Source: Sequoia sempervirens
Lineage: Eukaryota > Streptophyta > Pinopsida > Cupressales > Cupressaceae
DNA: 64,000 nucleotides
NCBI GenBank assembly: GCA_007258455.2
Contig: VDFB02321272.1
Coordinates: 1-64,000, forward strand
Direction: 5' to 3'
Of the stretch, positions 50,094 through 61,729 are shown in pieces. Position 1 is the stretch's first letter, and each line of letters starts with the position of its first letter. A program made the translations under genes and the position numbers. Below the pieces are notes generated by a model. It was not told where the DNA came from, did not search any database, and saw nothing but the letters and a program-made list of their open reading frames with translations.

Positions 50094-51282
50094 TGATATA
50101 GAGAAGGGGTATAAACAATCAAACATTATCACTAATCACTCAGAAGAACCATTTTCATTCAATCTATTAGGCCTTCCTTCACAAACTGCCCTTAAGCCTT
50201 ATAGCCCTTCAAAATGGCCTTTTTGACCATACATCTTTGTGAAGACCTGATAATCAAAGTGAAAAATAGTTTTTAGTACCCTTTTGGCCTTAATTACACA
50301 TATCTCAAAATGGGGTGTGGTTGTTTTGTATGGATTGGGGCAACATTTGACTGTCCTCCTTTCAATTAGGCCTAATAGAGCACTTGGGCTTGGAAACAAC
50401 TAGGTTTTGGGCCTCAAAAGGTTTCTATATTGTTCACACACCTTCCACACACTTCACATGATCCCAATAGACTGTTCCTTTCTTATAAACAACCCTACAA
50501 TGTCATCTTCAACAAAACCCTCTAAGTCACTCGGGTTTTGACTACAAAACATGACCAAACGCAACACTTTGTTCCTTATTTATCCTCCTCATGTATGATT
50601 CCAACCTCCAGATCTTGTAGAACATTAAAAAAACTTAACACATAATTATTTACAAAATTTTAGGGTCTTATCATGGAGGGAACTCAAGAAAATGCATTTT
50701 ATTTGTTCACTAGAACCCTAGGTAGGGTTTCAGACCGATTTCACTAAAATGATGATATATTTTTATAAACTCAATGAAAATTGATCACACAAAAACCATG
50801 ATAAATTTAAGAATTCCCTCTACAACACACAAACAACTTTCCATTTGTATAATGCATCAAAAATTTGTACAACATGACAGAAATTTGTAGAATGTAAGAA
50901 AATACAGTTTTCCACGTGCAAAGAGAGCTTCTCATTCACCAATTTTAATTCCAACCTCTTGAATTGAGGATACAAAGATTATTTAAGGTTTTATAACAAG
51001 TTCTAATTGTCTCTAACCATATTTTTTTTAGTAGCTTAACAAACCACCTTTTTACATGTTTTTTGCAAAAAGTTGCAAAAGTTGCTTGACAACTTTTGTG
51101 CAACTTTGACAACATTTGCATATTTGCATAACCTTGCACCTAGAGACTCAATAAGGACTCCAAAAAAATAAAAAATAGCCTAAGAAGACCTTATTACATG
51201 AAATTAATGTTCACATGACAAAAATCTAAAATCTACTACATGACACTAAGGGTGCACCTAAACCAAGGGTGCCCCTGCACCA
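50094..51282 (-). repeat. 5' LTR of the gypsy derivative
   Basis: 1189 bp, paired with 46008-47199 and followed by the duplicated CTATC. Confidence 0.92.
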
Positions 51283-51545
51283 CTATCTCTAGACCTCTCC
51301 TTTCCTCCCTCCCTCTCTAATTCTCTCTATCTCCTCTCTCTCTACCTACCTCTCACTCCATCCCTCCTTCTTTCCCCATCTCTCTTCCTTTACATATTTC
51401 TCTATATCACTCTTCTCTCTCTCCTATCTACCTCTCTAACCTTCCCTCTCTACTTATCTCTATCTCCAACCACCCTCTCTCTATAGAAAGGTAGAGAGGA
51501 AGATAGACGGGGAGAGAATATATATATAAAGAGAGGTAAAGGGAG

Positions 51546-51576
<31 letters not shown>

Positions 51577-52210
51577 TAGGGAGTTAGGAATAGAGAGCCT
51601 GGAGAGATAGAGAGGAAGAGATAGAGAGATATAGAGGAATATGGAGAGATGATAGAGAGATATAGATGGTGAGATGAAGTGATAGAGAGAGAAATAGAGA
51701 GGGAGAGGGAGAGATAGAGGAGGGAGGGAGAGTGGGGGATAGATAGAGGGGTAGATAGAGAGATAGAGGTAGAGAAAATGAGAGAAATGGGTAGAGAGGT
51801 AGAGATAGAAGAAGAGGGGGAGAGAGAGGGGAAATATAATGATAAAGGGAGACATAAAGAGATAGAGAGGGATAGGGAGAGAGATGGAGAGATAGGGAGA
51901 TAGAGGTAGAGAAAGATATGGATAGAAATGGATAGAGAGAGAGATAAATAATAAGAGAGAGGTAGAGATAATGAGATATAGATAGAGATAAAGAGAGAGA
52001 TAGGGAAAATATTGAGAGAGAAAGGAGGTCATAGAGACAATTAATAGAGAGAGGCATAGAGAGATAAGGAGAGAGAAATGGAGAGAGGGGGATATATAAA
52101 GAGATAGAGATAGGGAGGGATAAATATGGTGTGTGTGTGTATGAGTAAGAGAGAGATATGGAGAGGGAAATTATATAAATATATAAAGGGAGGGAGAGGG
52201 AGGGAGAGAA

Positions 52211-52254
<44 letters not shown>

Positions 52255-53130
52255 AGAGATATATAGAAAGAGGGAGTGATACAGATAGAGGGAGACAACC
52301 TAGAGAGATAGATATAGAAAGAGGGAGAGATATGTAGAGATATATAACTTGGGAAATATAGAGGGTAAGAGAAAGGGATAGAGCTAGGTAGAGAGGGAGA
52401 GAGAGAGGAGAGATATGGATAAAGGTAGAGTAAGGGAAAAGGGGAGAGATAGGTAGAGAGGGAGAATGAAGAAGAGTGTGAGAGAGTGAGAGATAACTAA
52501 ATAGATAGAGGGAGAGAGGGAGAGAGAGAGAGAGATACATGTTCTCCTAGTTCAACTTGGGAAAAGGTGTGCATATGATCAAAGACAACAAGGAGGCCTT
52601 ATTTGATGATTTATACAAATTTTTTACTCTCCTTAGTACAAAAATCTAAATTTTTCATTATTTTTTACTTCTTTAATGTTTCAAGTCTTTTGGGATGATT
52701 ATTGCAAAAAAAGCATGAAAAAAAGATGTTGTATGCAAGAACTATGAGCATTTAAATTTTAAATATTAACCTGGAGGAACTTAAAATAAAATTATAATTA
52801 ATTTTTTTTGTACAATATATCAAAATTATCTTATGAACATTGTGTAGATCTTTGAATCACCTTTCCAATGCCTACAAAAAATCAAAGTTCTGATAAGTAA
52901 CACAAAAGTTATGCCCATTTTACTAAAGTGTGCTTTATTAAGCTTTTCAAAATGGATATTTGTTTATATCCATTTTGAAAACATAAATTAATTAAAATAC
53001 TTGTAGGAAACAAATATCCATTTTTCTTTTCAAAATAGATATCTATTTTGAAAACATAAAATTGAAAAATTAATTTTGGGAAATGAATATTTGTTATTAA
53101 TGGATATCCATTTTGGTTTGGTATTGCCAA
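51283..53130. repeat. right arm of the large inverted-repeat structure with CT/GA tracts
   Basis: 51283-51480 is CT-rich and 51481-52540 is GA-rich, with pure (AG)n at about 52211-52252. 52590-52925 is the inverted partner of 44690-45012: it carries GTAGATCTTTGAATCACC and TTATGCCCATTTTACT. 52930-53120 repeats the ATGGATATCCATTTT unit of the left arm. Long Ser/Leu/Tyr frames on the minus strand are tract artefacts. Confidence 0.8.
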
Positions 53131-53956
53131 ACCAAAATCAAATTTTATCCAACCCATACAAAAAGTCAACTTTGTATTTCACCATTTTGGCAAAGTAAAA
53201 ACACATTTTTTTCTTATTGCCACATTTTGGCCCATCATTATCCCACACATGCCTTGTAACAAGATCGTATTGTTGAATACGCGAAATACTGAGAGGGGGG
53301 TGAATCAATATTCTCTGAAACCACTTAACCATTTAAACATTAATTTCAAGCATCATATTCAATTTGCAATAAGGAAAGAAACCATGAAAACAACCATCAA
53401 AGCATATAGCATATGAACACCAACTTTTTACGTGGAAAACCCAAAAAGGGAAAAACCACGGTGAGAATAAGATCACAATATATTACAGAAAGGCTCACTA
53501 CTAGGTGGAATCGCTATCCAAAGAATAAGAGAAATAGAAGAGAGGGGTGGATCACTGCCAAGTTTTGAACTACTACAATGGCATCTACAATATGCAAGAA
53601 ATACAGTTCCACTGAAGTTCAAAACATTGAATCAACACACTTCATATTACTCTATTCTAACACTCTGCTCTACTCTGCATTCACATTACATTCACATGCT
53701 CCACTTAGGAATTTATCTCACATCTCATATCAACACCACAACATCGAGAATGATCTTACATTTATACTGGATTGCATTCACAAACATCTCTAACATTACT
53801 TAGTTCAGCCTAATTGGATGTATCATTTAAAACAATAACTTGTCAGCTCAAGATCAAACATACATGCTTTGTGCCTTAATTCAAACTTGTAACACATCTA
53901 AATTTAGGTCATCATGAACCTATAATAGCTCCACATAACTAATCAACTCTTCCTTT

Positions 53957-54268
53957 TGTTAGAATTGTGAAATGCCACAAAATCATAAGCCACAGGATCA
54001 AACAATGAACAAAGACACCTTCCACGTAAGATATATGCAAAAAATATATGCAATATTTCTCAACAAGAAACGCTAAAGAAGAAAGAGACTATCAAAAGTT
54101 ATGAAAGCTCGAGAGATAATTACAATGAGGGTTTCTCATGCTATATAGGAGAAAAACCCTAAAAGCATAAAAGAACTCCTAAGTTTACCTTAAGTACATG
54201 AGAATAAATTAGACTAAGAATCAATTAAAGATTAATTAATTATTAGCTAATGCATGTTAACTCTAACA
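53957..54268 (-). repeat. 3' LTR of the small non-autonomous element
   Basis: It matches 57206-57514. Shared core sequences include GAAAGCTCGAGAGATAATTA and ATTAATTAATTATTAG. Confidence 0.9.
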
Positions 54269-54639
54269 CCCCCCCTTAAGACAAACTTAGGAAGTAGCTA
54301 AAAACCCTAAAAAGAATGCATGATGGGTCATGAAAAATAAGGCCTGGTAAAGTACCCATGTACAAAAAAAATATCTCTCAAAATTGGAGAAAAAGGAGAC
54401 AACCATGGTGGGAGAAAAATCCTCTCCAAAAGAGAGAAAGGCGAATGAAGGATTGAAAAATCCTCCAAATTAAGGTGTGAAGGACTGAGAAGCCTCCAAC
54501 CAATCAAATTCTTCAAAAAGAGAGGAACATGTACATTGTTGAAGCACGAAGAAGATGTAGACTGTTGTCGAATGATGATTGATATGATGTTGAAATAAAG
54601 AACCTCCTCTGAAGCAAATGATGATTAGGATCAAGATAA

Positions 54640-55080
54640 CAAGAATCTACATGAGTGCCTGCAACAACACTACTTGTGTCAGATGAAAAATAAAGGAAAA
54701 ACATCTGAAACTCAAAGATACAAATGTCAAGATCTAGAAGATGATAATCTATATGAGTGCCCCCAACAACACTCCTTGAATTAGATGACAAACAAAGGAA
54801 AACATCTAGAAGTCAAAGATAAAAGGAGGTACATGAATATGCATGAGTGACCCCAATGAAACTAATCAACATGCAAGATGAAAGTTGAAAATACAAGTAC
54901 CAATAGTCTAAAGAACATTGATCACAAGAGAGACAATAATCTGCATGAGTATCCCCAACAAAACTACTCAAATCAGATGGAAAATAAAGGAAAACATCTG
55001 GAACTCAAAGATACAAATGACACATGAAACTATATGAATGATCCCAACGACACTACTCAACATGCAAGATGCAAGTTGAA
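54640..55080. repeat. degenerate tandem repeats, about 80-110 bp
   Basis: The phrase ATGAGTGCCCCCAACAACACTAC and its variants recurs at 54651, 54753, 54843, 54955 and 55034. It alternates with AAAGGAAAACATCTGGAACTC. The repeats lie wholly inside the non-autonomous element. Confidence 0.75.
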
Positions 55081-56881
55081 AATATAGATACCTAGTAGTC
55101 TTTGATTAAATGAAAATGGAAGGTCACCTCCAAAAATAGGAATGTAAGAGTGTCCATATGGTAAATGATCCAACTCATTGAAATGCATGTAACCAACCGT
55201 TGATGTATGTTGCATTTGAAAGTACATAGGAACAAGAACTAGATACATAGATCACTCCAACGTGAAACCAAGGAAGCATTAGTACAAAAACTAGAAACCC
55301 CCCCCATAATGCTCAAAAAGGGAGAGCCAAGAGAAGTACACAGAAACTGTGTGAAACCAAGAAGTGCACGTAGGAGAAACAACCTACGAAATAAAGGGTG
55401 TGCAAACTAAGGCACACACATATGAGGCAAGAAACACTAGGATTCACTGTTGTCATGGAAGGAACACTCACTTGACAAAGGTGTGATCTGGAAAACCAAA
55501 GGCAAACATCAACTCCCCATGACACTTTATATCATAGTGTGAATACAAAAGGCACAACAAGATGTGCAAAATCCCCAAAAAGTATACACTAGAATGGCAC
55601 TTTATGTTAGTACTTCTACATAAGAGAATTTGCATGAAAAAGATGTCTACAATGCCCAAATAGGATAAAATACTAGAAATACATGAAGAACAACCAAAAA
55701 CAAGTCATCCCACACAAACAAAAAGTATCCAAGAGCTAAGACATCCAATTAATTCACTAGAGTATGAAAACACAAAAAATTGAATTAAATGTACCTTGAG
55801 AGAAATCTAGAAAAAATGCATAAATGGATGTGAAGAGCTCTGAAAAACTATCCCAACACTGCTGGAATCATGAAAAAAGAAGAAACTGATCAAAATTTAT
55901 GAGCTCAATACTGAAAACAACACCTCTAACTTCAATAGGCTATAGAATGCACTAAAATAAAAATTAGATGATGAGACCCACACCACTAGAAAGTTGGTGG
56001 AACCAAATTTTCGACAATATCTCATTTGCCAAAATCCAACATTGTATGCCAAAGTTATGGCCAAAAGAAAAAAAGACCCCCTTTAGGGCACAAAGGGGTC
56101 TTGAAGGGGCCATGTGTCCAATCCATATGACTGATGTCATGCTGATGTTAGCATCCGTACTAATGACGGGATGTTGATGTCAGTATGATATCAGTTAATA
56201 TTTTGGGGAATATTCCATTTTTTTTAAAAAAAATTGGCCCTCAAAAATGTTTTGCTGATGACAAAATATTATTGTGTAAAATTTGGACAAAAAAATTTGT
56301 TGTTGTTGGGCACTATAAAAAAAAGGATGCACTAGAAAAAAAAAGGATGGAGGCCCGAAATGTTTGTCAGAAAAAATTGCACAAAGGCCAAAAAAAAGGT
56401 ACCAGTAAAAAATTTCATGGCCCAAAAAACCTGGATGAACAATTGACCGCCAAAAAAAAGTGAGTTGTTGAAGTTTTTTGGAAAAACGTCAGGCGGCTTT
56501 TTGAAGGTCACCGCTGGTGGCAATAATTCATTGGTCAGTGGTCTTAATGGCCACTGCGCGGGATGGGTATGGGCCCACAGGTACCTACGAGTACCCACCA
56601 TTTAATCTACCCTCCAAAAAATTTAATACGATGCCCCAATAAAATTTAAACGCTGCAGTTTAATAAGTTACTTTTTGATTTTTATTTTTAATTTAAAAAA
56701 AAACAAAAAATAAAAAATAAAAAAGCCAACCTGAGAAATATTTTTTCCCTTTTTTTAATTTTTTTTGAAACTTGTATCGAAGGAGTCCATACAGGCCCCT
56801 GTATAATTTTTTTTGCCTCAAATGCTCCTAACATCGAAATAGGGAAAATTTATAGTTAAAATTCATGAAATCTACCTCTTG

Positions 56882-57140
56882 AATCCAATGGTGAGGTCCT
56901 TTTTGTGCCAAAATGCACCAAAAATGTATCTACCCTCCAAATCTAGAAAAAAAGCAACCACTTCAAACCCTCGTAGATCTGACCTCAAGAGTCCAAATCA
57001 AGCCAAAAAAAATCCAAATCTAACTTTCTTGATAGCTCTAAATCTAATGGCGAGGTCTTTTTTGCACCAAAATCCTTCGAAAATTCCCACATCCAAAATT
57101 TTCAAAATAAGCAAAGGGGATTTAGATATGAAGCCTGTAA
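56882..57140. repeat. two-copy tandem repeat, about 158-bp period
   Basis: ATCCAATGGTGAGGTCCTTTTT at 56882 is echoed at 57043 as ATCTAATGGCGAGGTCTTTTTT, each followed by GCACCAAAA-type sequence. It sits in the leader region next to the primer site. Confidence 0.65.
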
Positions 57141-57193
57141 CCCTTGTTGAAGAAAAAAACCTCATAAATCGAGAAGGGGTTCACTGAATTGAG

Positions 57194-57205
57194 GCTCTGA
57201 TACCA
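57194..57205 (-). promoter_or_regulatory. primer-binding site of the small non-autonomous element
   Basis: Minus-strand TGGTATCAGAGC directly next to the 5' LTR, with no spacer. Confidence 0.92.
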
Positions 57206-57514
57206 TGTTACAATTATGAAAAGTCACAAACCCACAAGCCACAAAATTAAATGATGAACAAAGACACCTTCCACGCAAGAGATATGCAAGCAATATATGT
57301 AATATTCCTCAACAAGAAAAAGCTACAAAAGAGAGACTATCAAAAGATATGAAAGCTCGAGAGATAATTACAATGAGGGTTGTGTGCTATATAGGAGAAA
57401 AACCCTAAAAGCATAAAAGAACTCCTAAGTTTAGCTTAAGTGCAAGAGAATAAATTAGACTAATAATCAATTAAAGATTAATTAATTATTAGTTAATGCA
57501 TGATAACTCTAACA
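57206..57514 (-). repeat. 5' LTR of the small non-autonomous element
   Basis: 309 bp, paired with 53957-54268. Confidence 0.9.
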
Positions 57515-58169
57515 CCTTTAACTCCACATGACCTCAAACATGTTAGGTCGGCACCGCTGATGACCTAACACTAAAATACGCCAACTAATTACCTTCAAAC
57601 CAATGTGTGGGCCTGCAAACTACACACAAATTGGAACTTAGATGCTTCTCACACGTGTAAACACTTCCACAAATCCACAAGATCAAATATTCTTCTACGA
57701 TGAGATGTAGACTTATCAAAACAAGTACTCTGTACAAGAGACATTGTCACTGGTAAACATGAAATATTGTCATCCATAAATTTTACACCAAAGGTCAAGA
57801 AAAAATGAAACTTTGGATTTAAGGTCCTCATATACACACCAAAAATGACTTAGAATTGCAAACATAAATACCTCAAGATGAACCAATACAGACCCAAAAA
57901 CTAATGCTCTATACATTGCAAATCGTGTTCTAACACTTAGCCAAATAATCAACTCATTTGTTCTGCATCAAAACAAAACATTTACATCTCTATATCGGAT
58001 TGCCATCATTTCAAACAAAAAAACATATGCACACTGGATCAACTAATCATCAAAGTAGATCTCAAACCACAATGTTGACATCAATGACAACACCATATCT
58101 GCACACTATATATCTCATGCTCATGTTGCCAACAAGCATATCAATGACAAACTTCTTGAACTTTCAACA

Positions 58170-58183
58170 ATATCCCCCTTTTT
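58170..58183 (-). promoter_or_regulatory. polypurine tract next to the 53271-58169 LTR
   Basis: The minus strand reads AAAAAGGGGGATAT immediately before TGTTGAA. It is preceded by TCATCAATG-like sequence typical of the end of plant copia elements. Confidence 0.7.
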
Positions 58184-61100
58184 CATTGATGGAAACATGC
58201 ATCATATTTTCTCAAACTATTCTCCCCCTTTGAAATCTTGAGGGAAAAGGGCACAAAACATAGTTTTTTAATTCTTTTATCACCCTTTAATATTATGCAC
58301 ATATATTGTTGTTATCTTCTCTTCTCCCCCTTTTAATGATTTTACATTATCAACCAACTCTTCATCAGATTACACATGTACTCCCCCTAACTAATATATA
58401 CATGTATACATGAGAGTGTGGATAATGGAAATGGAACGCACAATTTCTTTTATCCACATTAATAAGGGGACTGAAGGAAGAGGGATTCGATTTCACAATG
58501 CTCACATTGAAGAACAAACCCTTGAGATTTCAATGCAAAGGAGATTGAAATATATCAAAGGGGATTGTCCTAAAGGATGAAAGCTAATAAAAGGGTTTTC
58601 CACTAATGCAAAACTTGGAAAATGCAAGATGTTTGACCTAGAAAATGACTTAGAAATGCAAATAAAGCAAAATAGAAAGCTACAAAACAAAGAGTGTGCA
58701 CCTAGAAATGTGTTGAAGAATGGAAATAGCTCTGAAATTCTAAAGATGCTGATTTTTGGGCCTAGTGGGACTCATTCACCATTCTGGACGAATTAGTCCC
58801 AGTTCTAGAAAACTGCACTAGAGCTTATTTTGGCCAAATGGGTATTTGAATCCACAAATTTTTTGAAATACAGGTACAGTGGGACTCATTCACCACTAAT
58901 GGAAAATGAATCCACTTTGAATTTTCTAAAAACTCGAAAGTGGAACTAAAAGCTCTCAGTCTGCTCTTTATGTTCCTCTAGGTGTTCAGATTCGAAACCC
59001 TAATTTTCAGCACTATAAGTGACTTTTTGTGAATATTTTGACCTTGCCAATAGGGAGATGACTTCAACAAGTTTGAAAATTATTCTTCAATGATCTCCAA
59101 GCCTTCAAAGTACCTAAATATGCAACCACACAAAGAAAGAGAGAGAAATGTTGAATGTTAGGGAATAGGGGTTTGCCTTCGTCAAACCTCGTTTAGGTAA
59201 TTAAACCAAATGAAGAAATAAGATGAAGCATGAACATGAAATAATGGAATTATAACTTTTCCATGATGATATATCTTGAGTTGTTGCAACAATGGATGAA
59301 GAATCTGCCCTTGAATGTCTAAAACATGATCTTGAATGTTATCTTGAAGACCTTGTGAAGACTTGAAATACCTAACCCTAGCTTACTTGACTTGAATGCA
59401 TGATGAATGAATGAAATAATGATTAGAAGTTTTTTTATATAGGAAATCCACTCAAATGACCATTAATTTGATCCCAAAGGCTGAAATTGAAGAAAATTAA
59501 ACTTAAAACCTAATTTTTCCCACTCAAACCCCAAAAATGGCCCAAATGGGACTCATTCACCATCCTGGGCGAATGGGTCCCACAAGGGCTCTTTTGCCAA
59601 TTGGGATGTCAAGGAGTGAAGAATTTTAGTTTTTATGTTGATTTTATCGGGTCTTTGATCAAAATATGCCTTGGGATGCACAATATGGGGTCATAGAAGC
59701 CTATTAATGCTTATATAAAGGGTAATTAGGACTAGGGACACAAAGTTCAATATGAAAGTGTGATTAAATACACTCTACAACATTAAAATGAGGTCCACAT
59801 AGCCTAGAAAGGCACAAGATCCATTGTGAATGTGTAAAACACATTACAACACTAGATTAAAATTAAGTTTAATTTACAATCCTTCTAGATTAATGTGAAA
59901 ATGCAATTAAATACATTTTACAACATTGAATTAAGGGAAAGATAGGTCCATGAGACTTAGATGCTTAATAAAAGTCTATAAAAGTGTGAAAGTCATTTAC
60001 AACACTTCACAACACCTTTACAAGACATGTATTTTATTCAGTTTACAAGGGCCCAAGACCTAATGTGAATGTGTTATCCACATTACAACATTAAATCAAG
60101 TAAATATTAAGCCAAAATCACAAAGAGGGCCCAAATGAGATAGAGAAAGTAGAAGTTTTACTGTTTCGATGTCCACATTTAGGCCCCACTTTAGTGAGAG
60201 GATGAATTTTCTTCAAACTCACACTAAAGTAGACATTCGAGAGGGGTCCAATTGTACCAATGTAGATGGTCTAGGATAACAAAGATCAAGGAAGAGGTCA
60301 AGCCCTTAGGATCCAAGATCCTAAGTCAAATTGACATAAGTGCAAAAGGAGGCGCACAAGATGAATGATTTGCAGCAAAACAAGATACACAATCATGCAA
60401 TGGCAATAACAAAAATAAGCAAAAATAAAAAGGTGGATCAAGGTTCGAATATTTTTCCAACATGATGTCAATCAGATCTAGGTTGTTTGTCTAAAAATGC
60501 ATACTCACTCTGAGGCAACAAAACTCTAGGTTGTCTGTCGGGTGAGAAGTCCTAAAAGATGAGAAACATACACTCATGGCTGGTATGTACTCACACACAC
60601 AGGTGGCTATGGGGAAAGTCATGCCTTGGATTGGGCTTCCTGCTCAACCATACCAAATTTATACCTCTTGATAACTTTGATAAGGTTCCACACAAAAATG
60701 ATCTTTGAGCTCCATGAGGCAAGCAAGACTTTGTATGCTTAAAAATCATAAAATAGTGCAAGGAATGTTCAAAGGTATTTTGCTTAATTTGTGCGATGTC
60801 TCATCTTAGGGGACATTGTGCTTAACATCTCCAAGAGAGGACAAGTGCAAGGTCTCATCTTAGGGAACATTGTACCTAATGTTTCCAAGAGAGGAAATCG
60901 CAAGAAAAAAGAAAATTGCACAATAAAATATGAGTGTCGATGTATGCCCGCACTTTAAAGTAGTTGCTAACACCATTACTGTGAGCAATTCTTTAAAGTA
61001 GAAGAAGACACAAGAGCTTATTCAGAAAGCCCTATGCCAAGTCATATGTTTTCGATAAGCTATGTCATGAAAAAGGTAGTATGTCACATGCAAGCCAACT

Positions 61101-61288
61101 TAAGGCATGTTGTCCACATCCCAAGCTCGCTCTTATATGTTCATGAAAGGTGATCAACTAGCTGAAAGAGGCAACACCAAGTGACATACGAGGACAAGGC
61201 TAACTAACCCCTTTCCCCAACTTAGTGCAAGATAAGGATGAGTCGAAATGATTGATGAGAAACATGCTAAAGTGAAAATAAGTATCGA
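58184..61288. other. non-coding interior of LTR-type elements
   Basis: No RT, integrase or gag motif on either strand, although a copia pol would be expected to the right of a minus-strand 3' LTR. TGGGACTCATTCACCA recurs (58767, 58880, 59547). A run at 59740-60110 repeats GTGAATGTGT...CACATTACAACA units about 80-130 bp apart. A perfect hairpin CTTAGGATC-CAA-GATCCTAAG is at 60305-60325. This could be the untranslated part or LTR of the gypsy-type element that begins at 61289. Confidence 0.5.
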
Positions 61289-61729
61289 TTAGAGGAATGA
61301 GGTGCCCCCTATGCAAGGAAGAGCACCAGAATCTTTAAGATGTTGGATTTTACTGCTCAAATCCTTACATTCATTAGTAGCATGACCATGAACTCTATGA
61401 TATGCGCAAAATGAATTCTTGTAATAAAATTTGTTTTGAGTTCTTGGAGGAAGGGATATCAAATGATCTTGGAGGAGTCTCGATAAGATAGCCTCTTGAT
61501 TGATGGTAGAAGTTGTTCCTATAGTTTGCGACAAAGATACCTCTTGTTTAGTATTAGTTGTCATATCTACGCAAGACTCTTTAAATTGCAAGATTTTGTT
61601 CTCTCCTCTATAGGAGGGTGTAAAATATAATGAATTCAAATCATTAGTGTTTTGCGAGATGACATTGACATGAAGTGAAGATGTAAGTGTTTGCAAAGGA
61701 TCATAACCAAGACCACTAGTGTCAATCAA
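61289..61729 (-). pseudogene. Tat-like gypsy, C-x2-H zinc-finger-like segment
   Basis: The frame contains FCAYHRVHGHATNECKDLSS followed by KIQHLKDSGAL, a zinc-binding and helix pair seen in Tat/Ogre-type gypsy polyproteins. It follows the G-patch frame after a frameshift and a TAA. In the angiosperm elements I know, this motif comes before the protease. Here it is downstream, and no RT follows. Confidence 0.65.

Larger units (their letters stand above)
46008..51282 (-). mobile_element. gypsy-derived LTR element lacking RT, RNase H and integrase core
   Basis: LTRs at 46008-47199 and 50094-51282 (about 1190 bp) start TGAT(G/A) and end GCACCA, and CTATC is duplicated at 46003-46007 and 51283-51287. 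The primer site at 50079-50090 gives minus orientation. The internal region is only about 2.9 kb. Gag and protease remnants are on the PBS side and a chromodomain is on the other. Between them, where RT-RNase H-integrase belongs, is a different reading frame (47430-48270). It depended on other elements for movement. It inserted in the CT tract of the inverted-repeat structure. Confidence 0.93.
53957..57514 (-). mobile_element. small non-autonomous LTR retrotransposon
   Basis: LTRs at 53957-54268 (312 bp) and 57206-57514 (309 bp) run TGTTA...TAACA, and CCTTT is duplicated at 53952-53956 and 57515-57519. The primer site (57194-57205) abuts the right LTR and a purine tract (minus-strand AAGGGGGGG, 54269-54279) abuts the left one, so it reads on the minus strand. 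The 2.9-kb interior has no gag or pol motif on either strand, only tandem-repeat-rich non-coding sequence. LTR divergence is roughly 9% by hand, the highest of the dated elements. Confidence 0.92.
53271..58169 (-). repeat. copia-type LTR split by a nested element
   Basis: It starts TGTTGAATACGCG and ends CTTTCAACA, perfect short inverted ends. Without the nested 53957-57514 insertion and one duplicated 5-mer it is about 1.34 kb. It contains CTGAGAGGGGGGTGAATCA and TTTACGTGGAAAACCC, motifs common in plant copia LTRs. A purine tract on the minus strand abuts its right end, so it is a 3' LTR of an element that extends to the right. Flanking 5-mers differ (CGTAT, ATATC), arguing against a solo LTR. 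Confidence 0.7.

Noticed and set aside
51481..52540. Minus-strand frames of up to 318 residues
   Set aside because: Same cause: GA-rich tract read on the opposite strand gives Ser/Leu/Tyr peptides with no domain.
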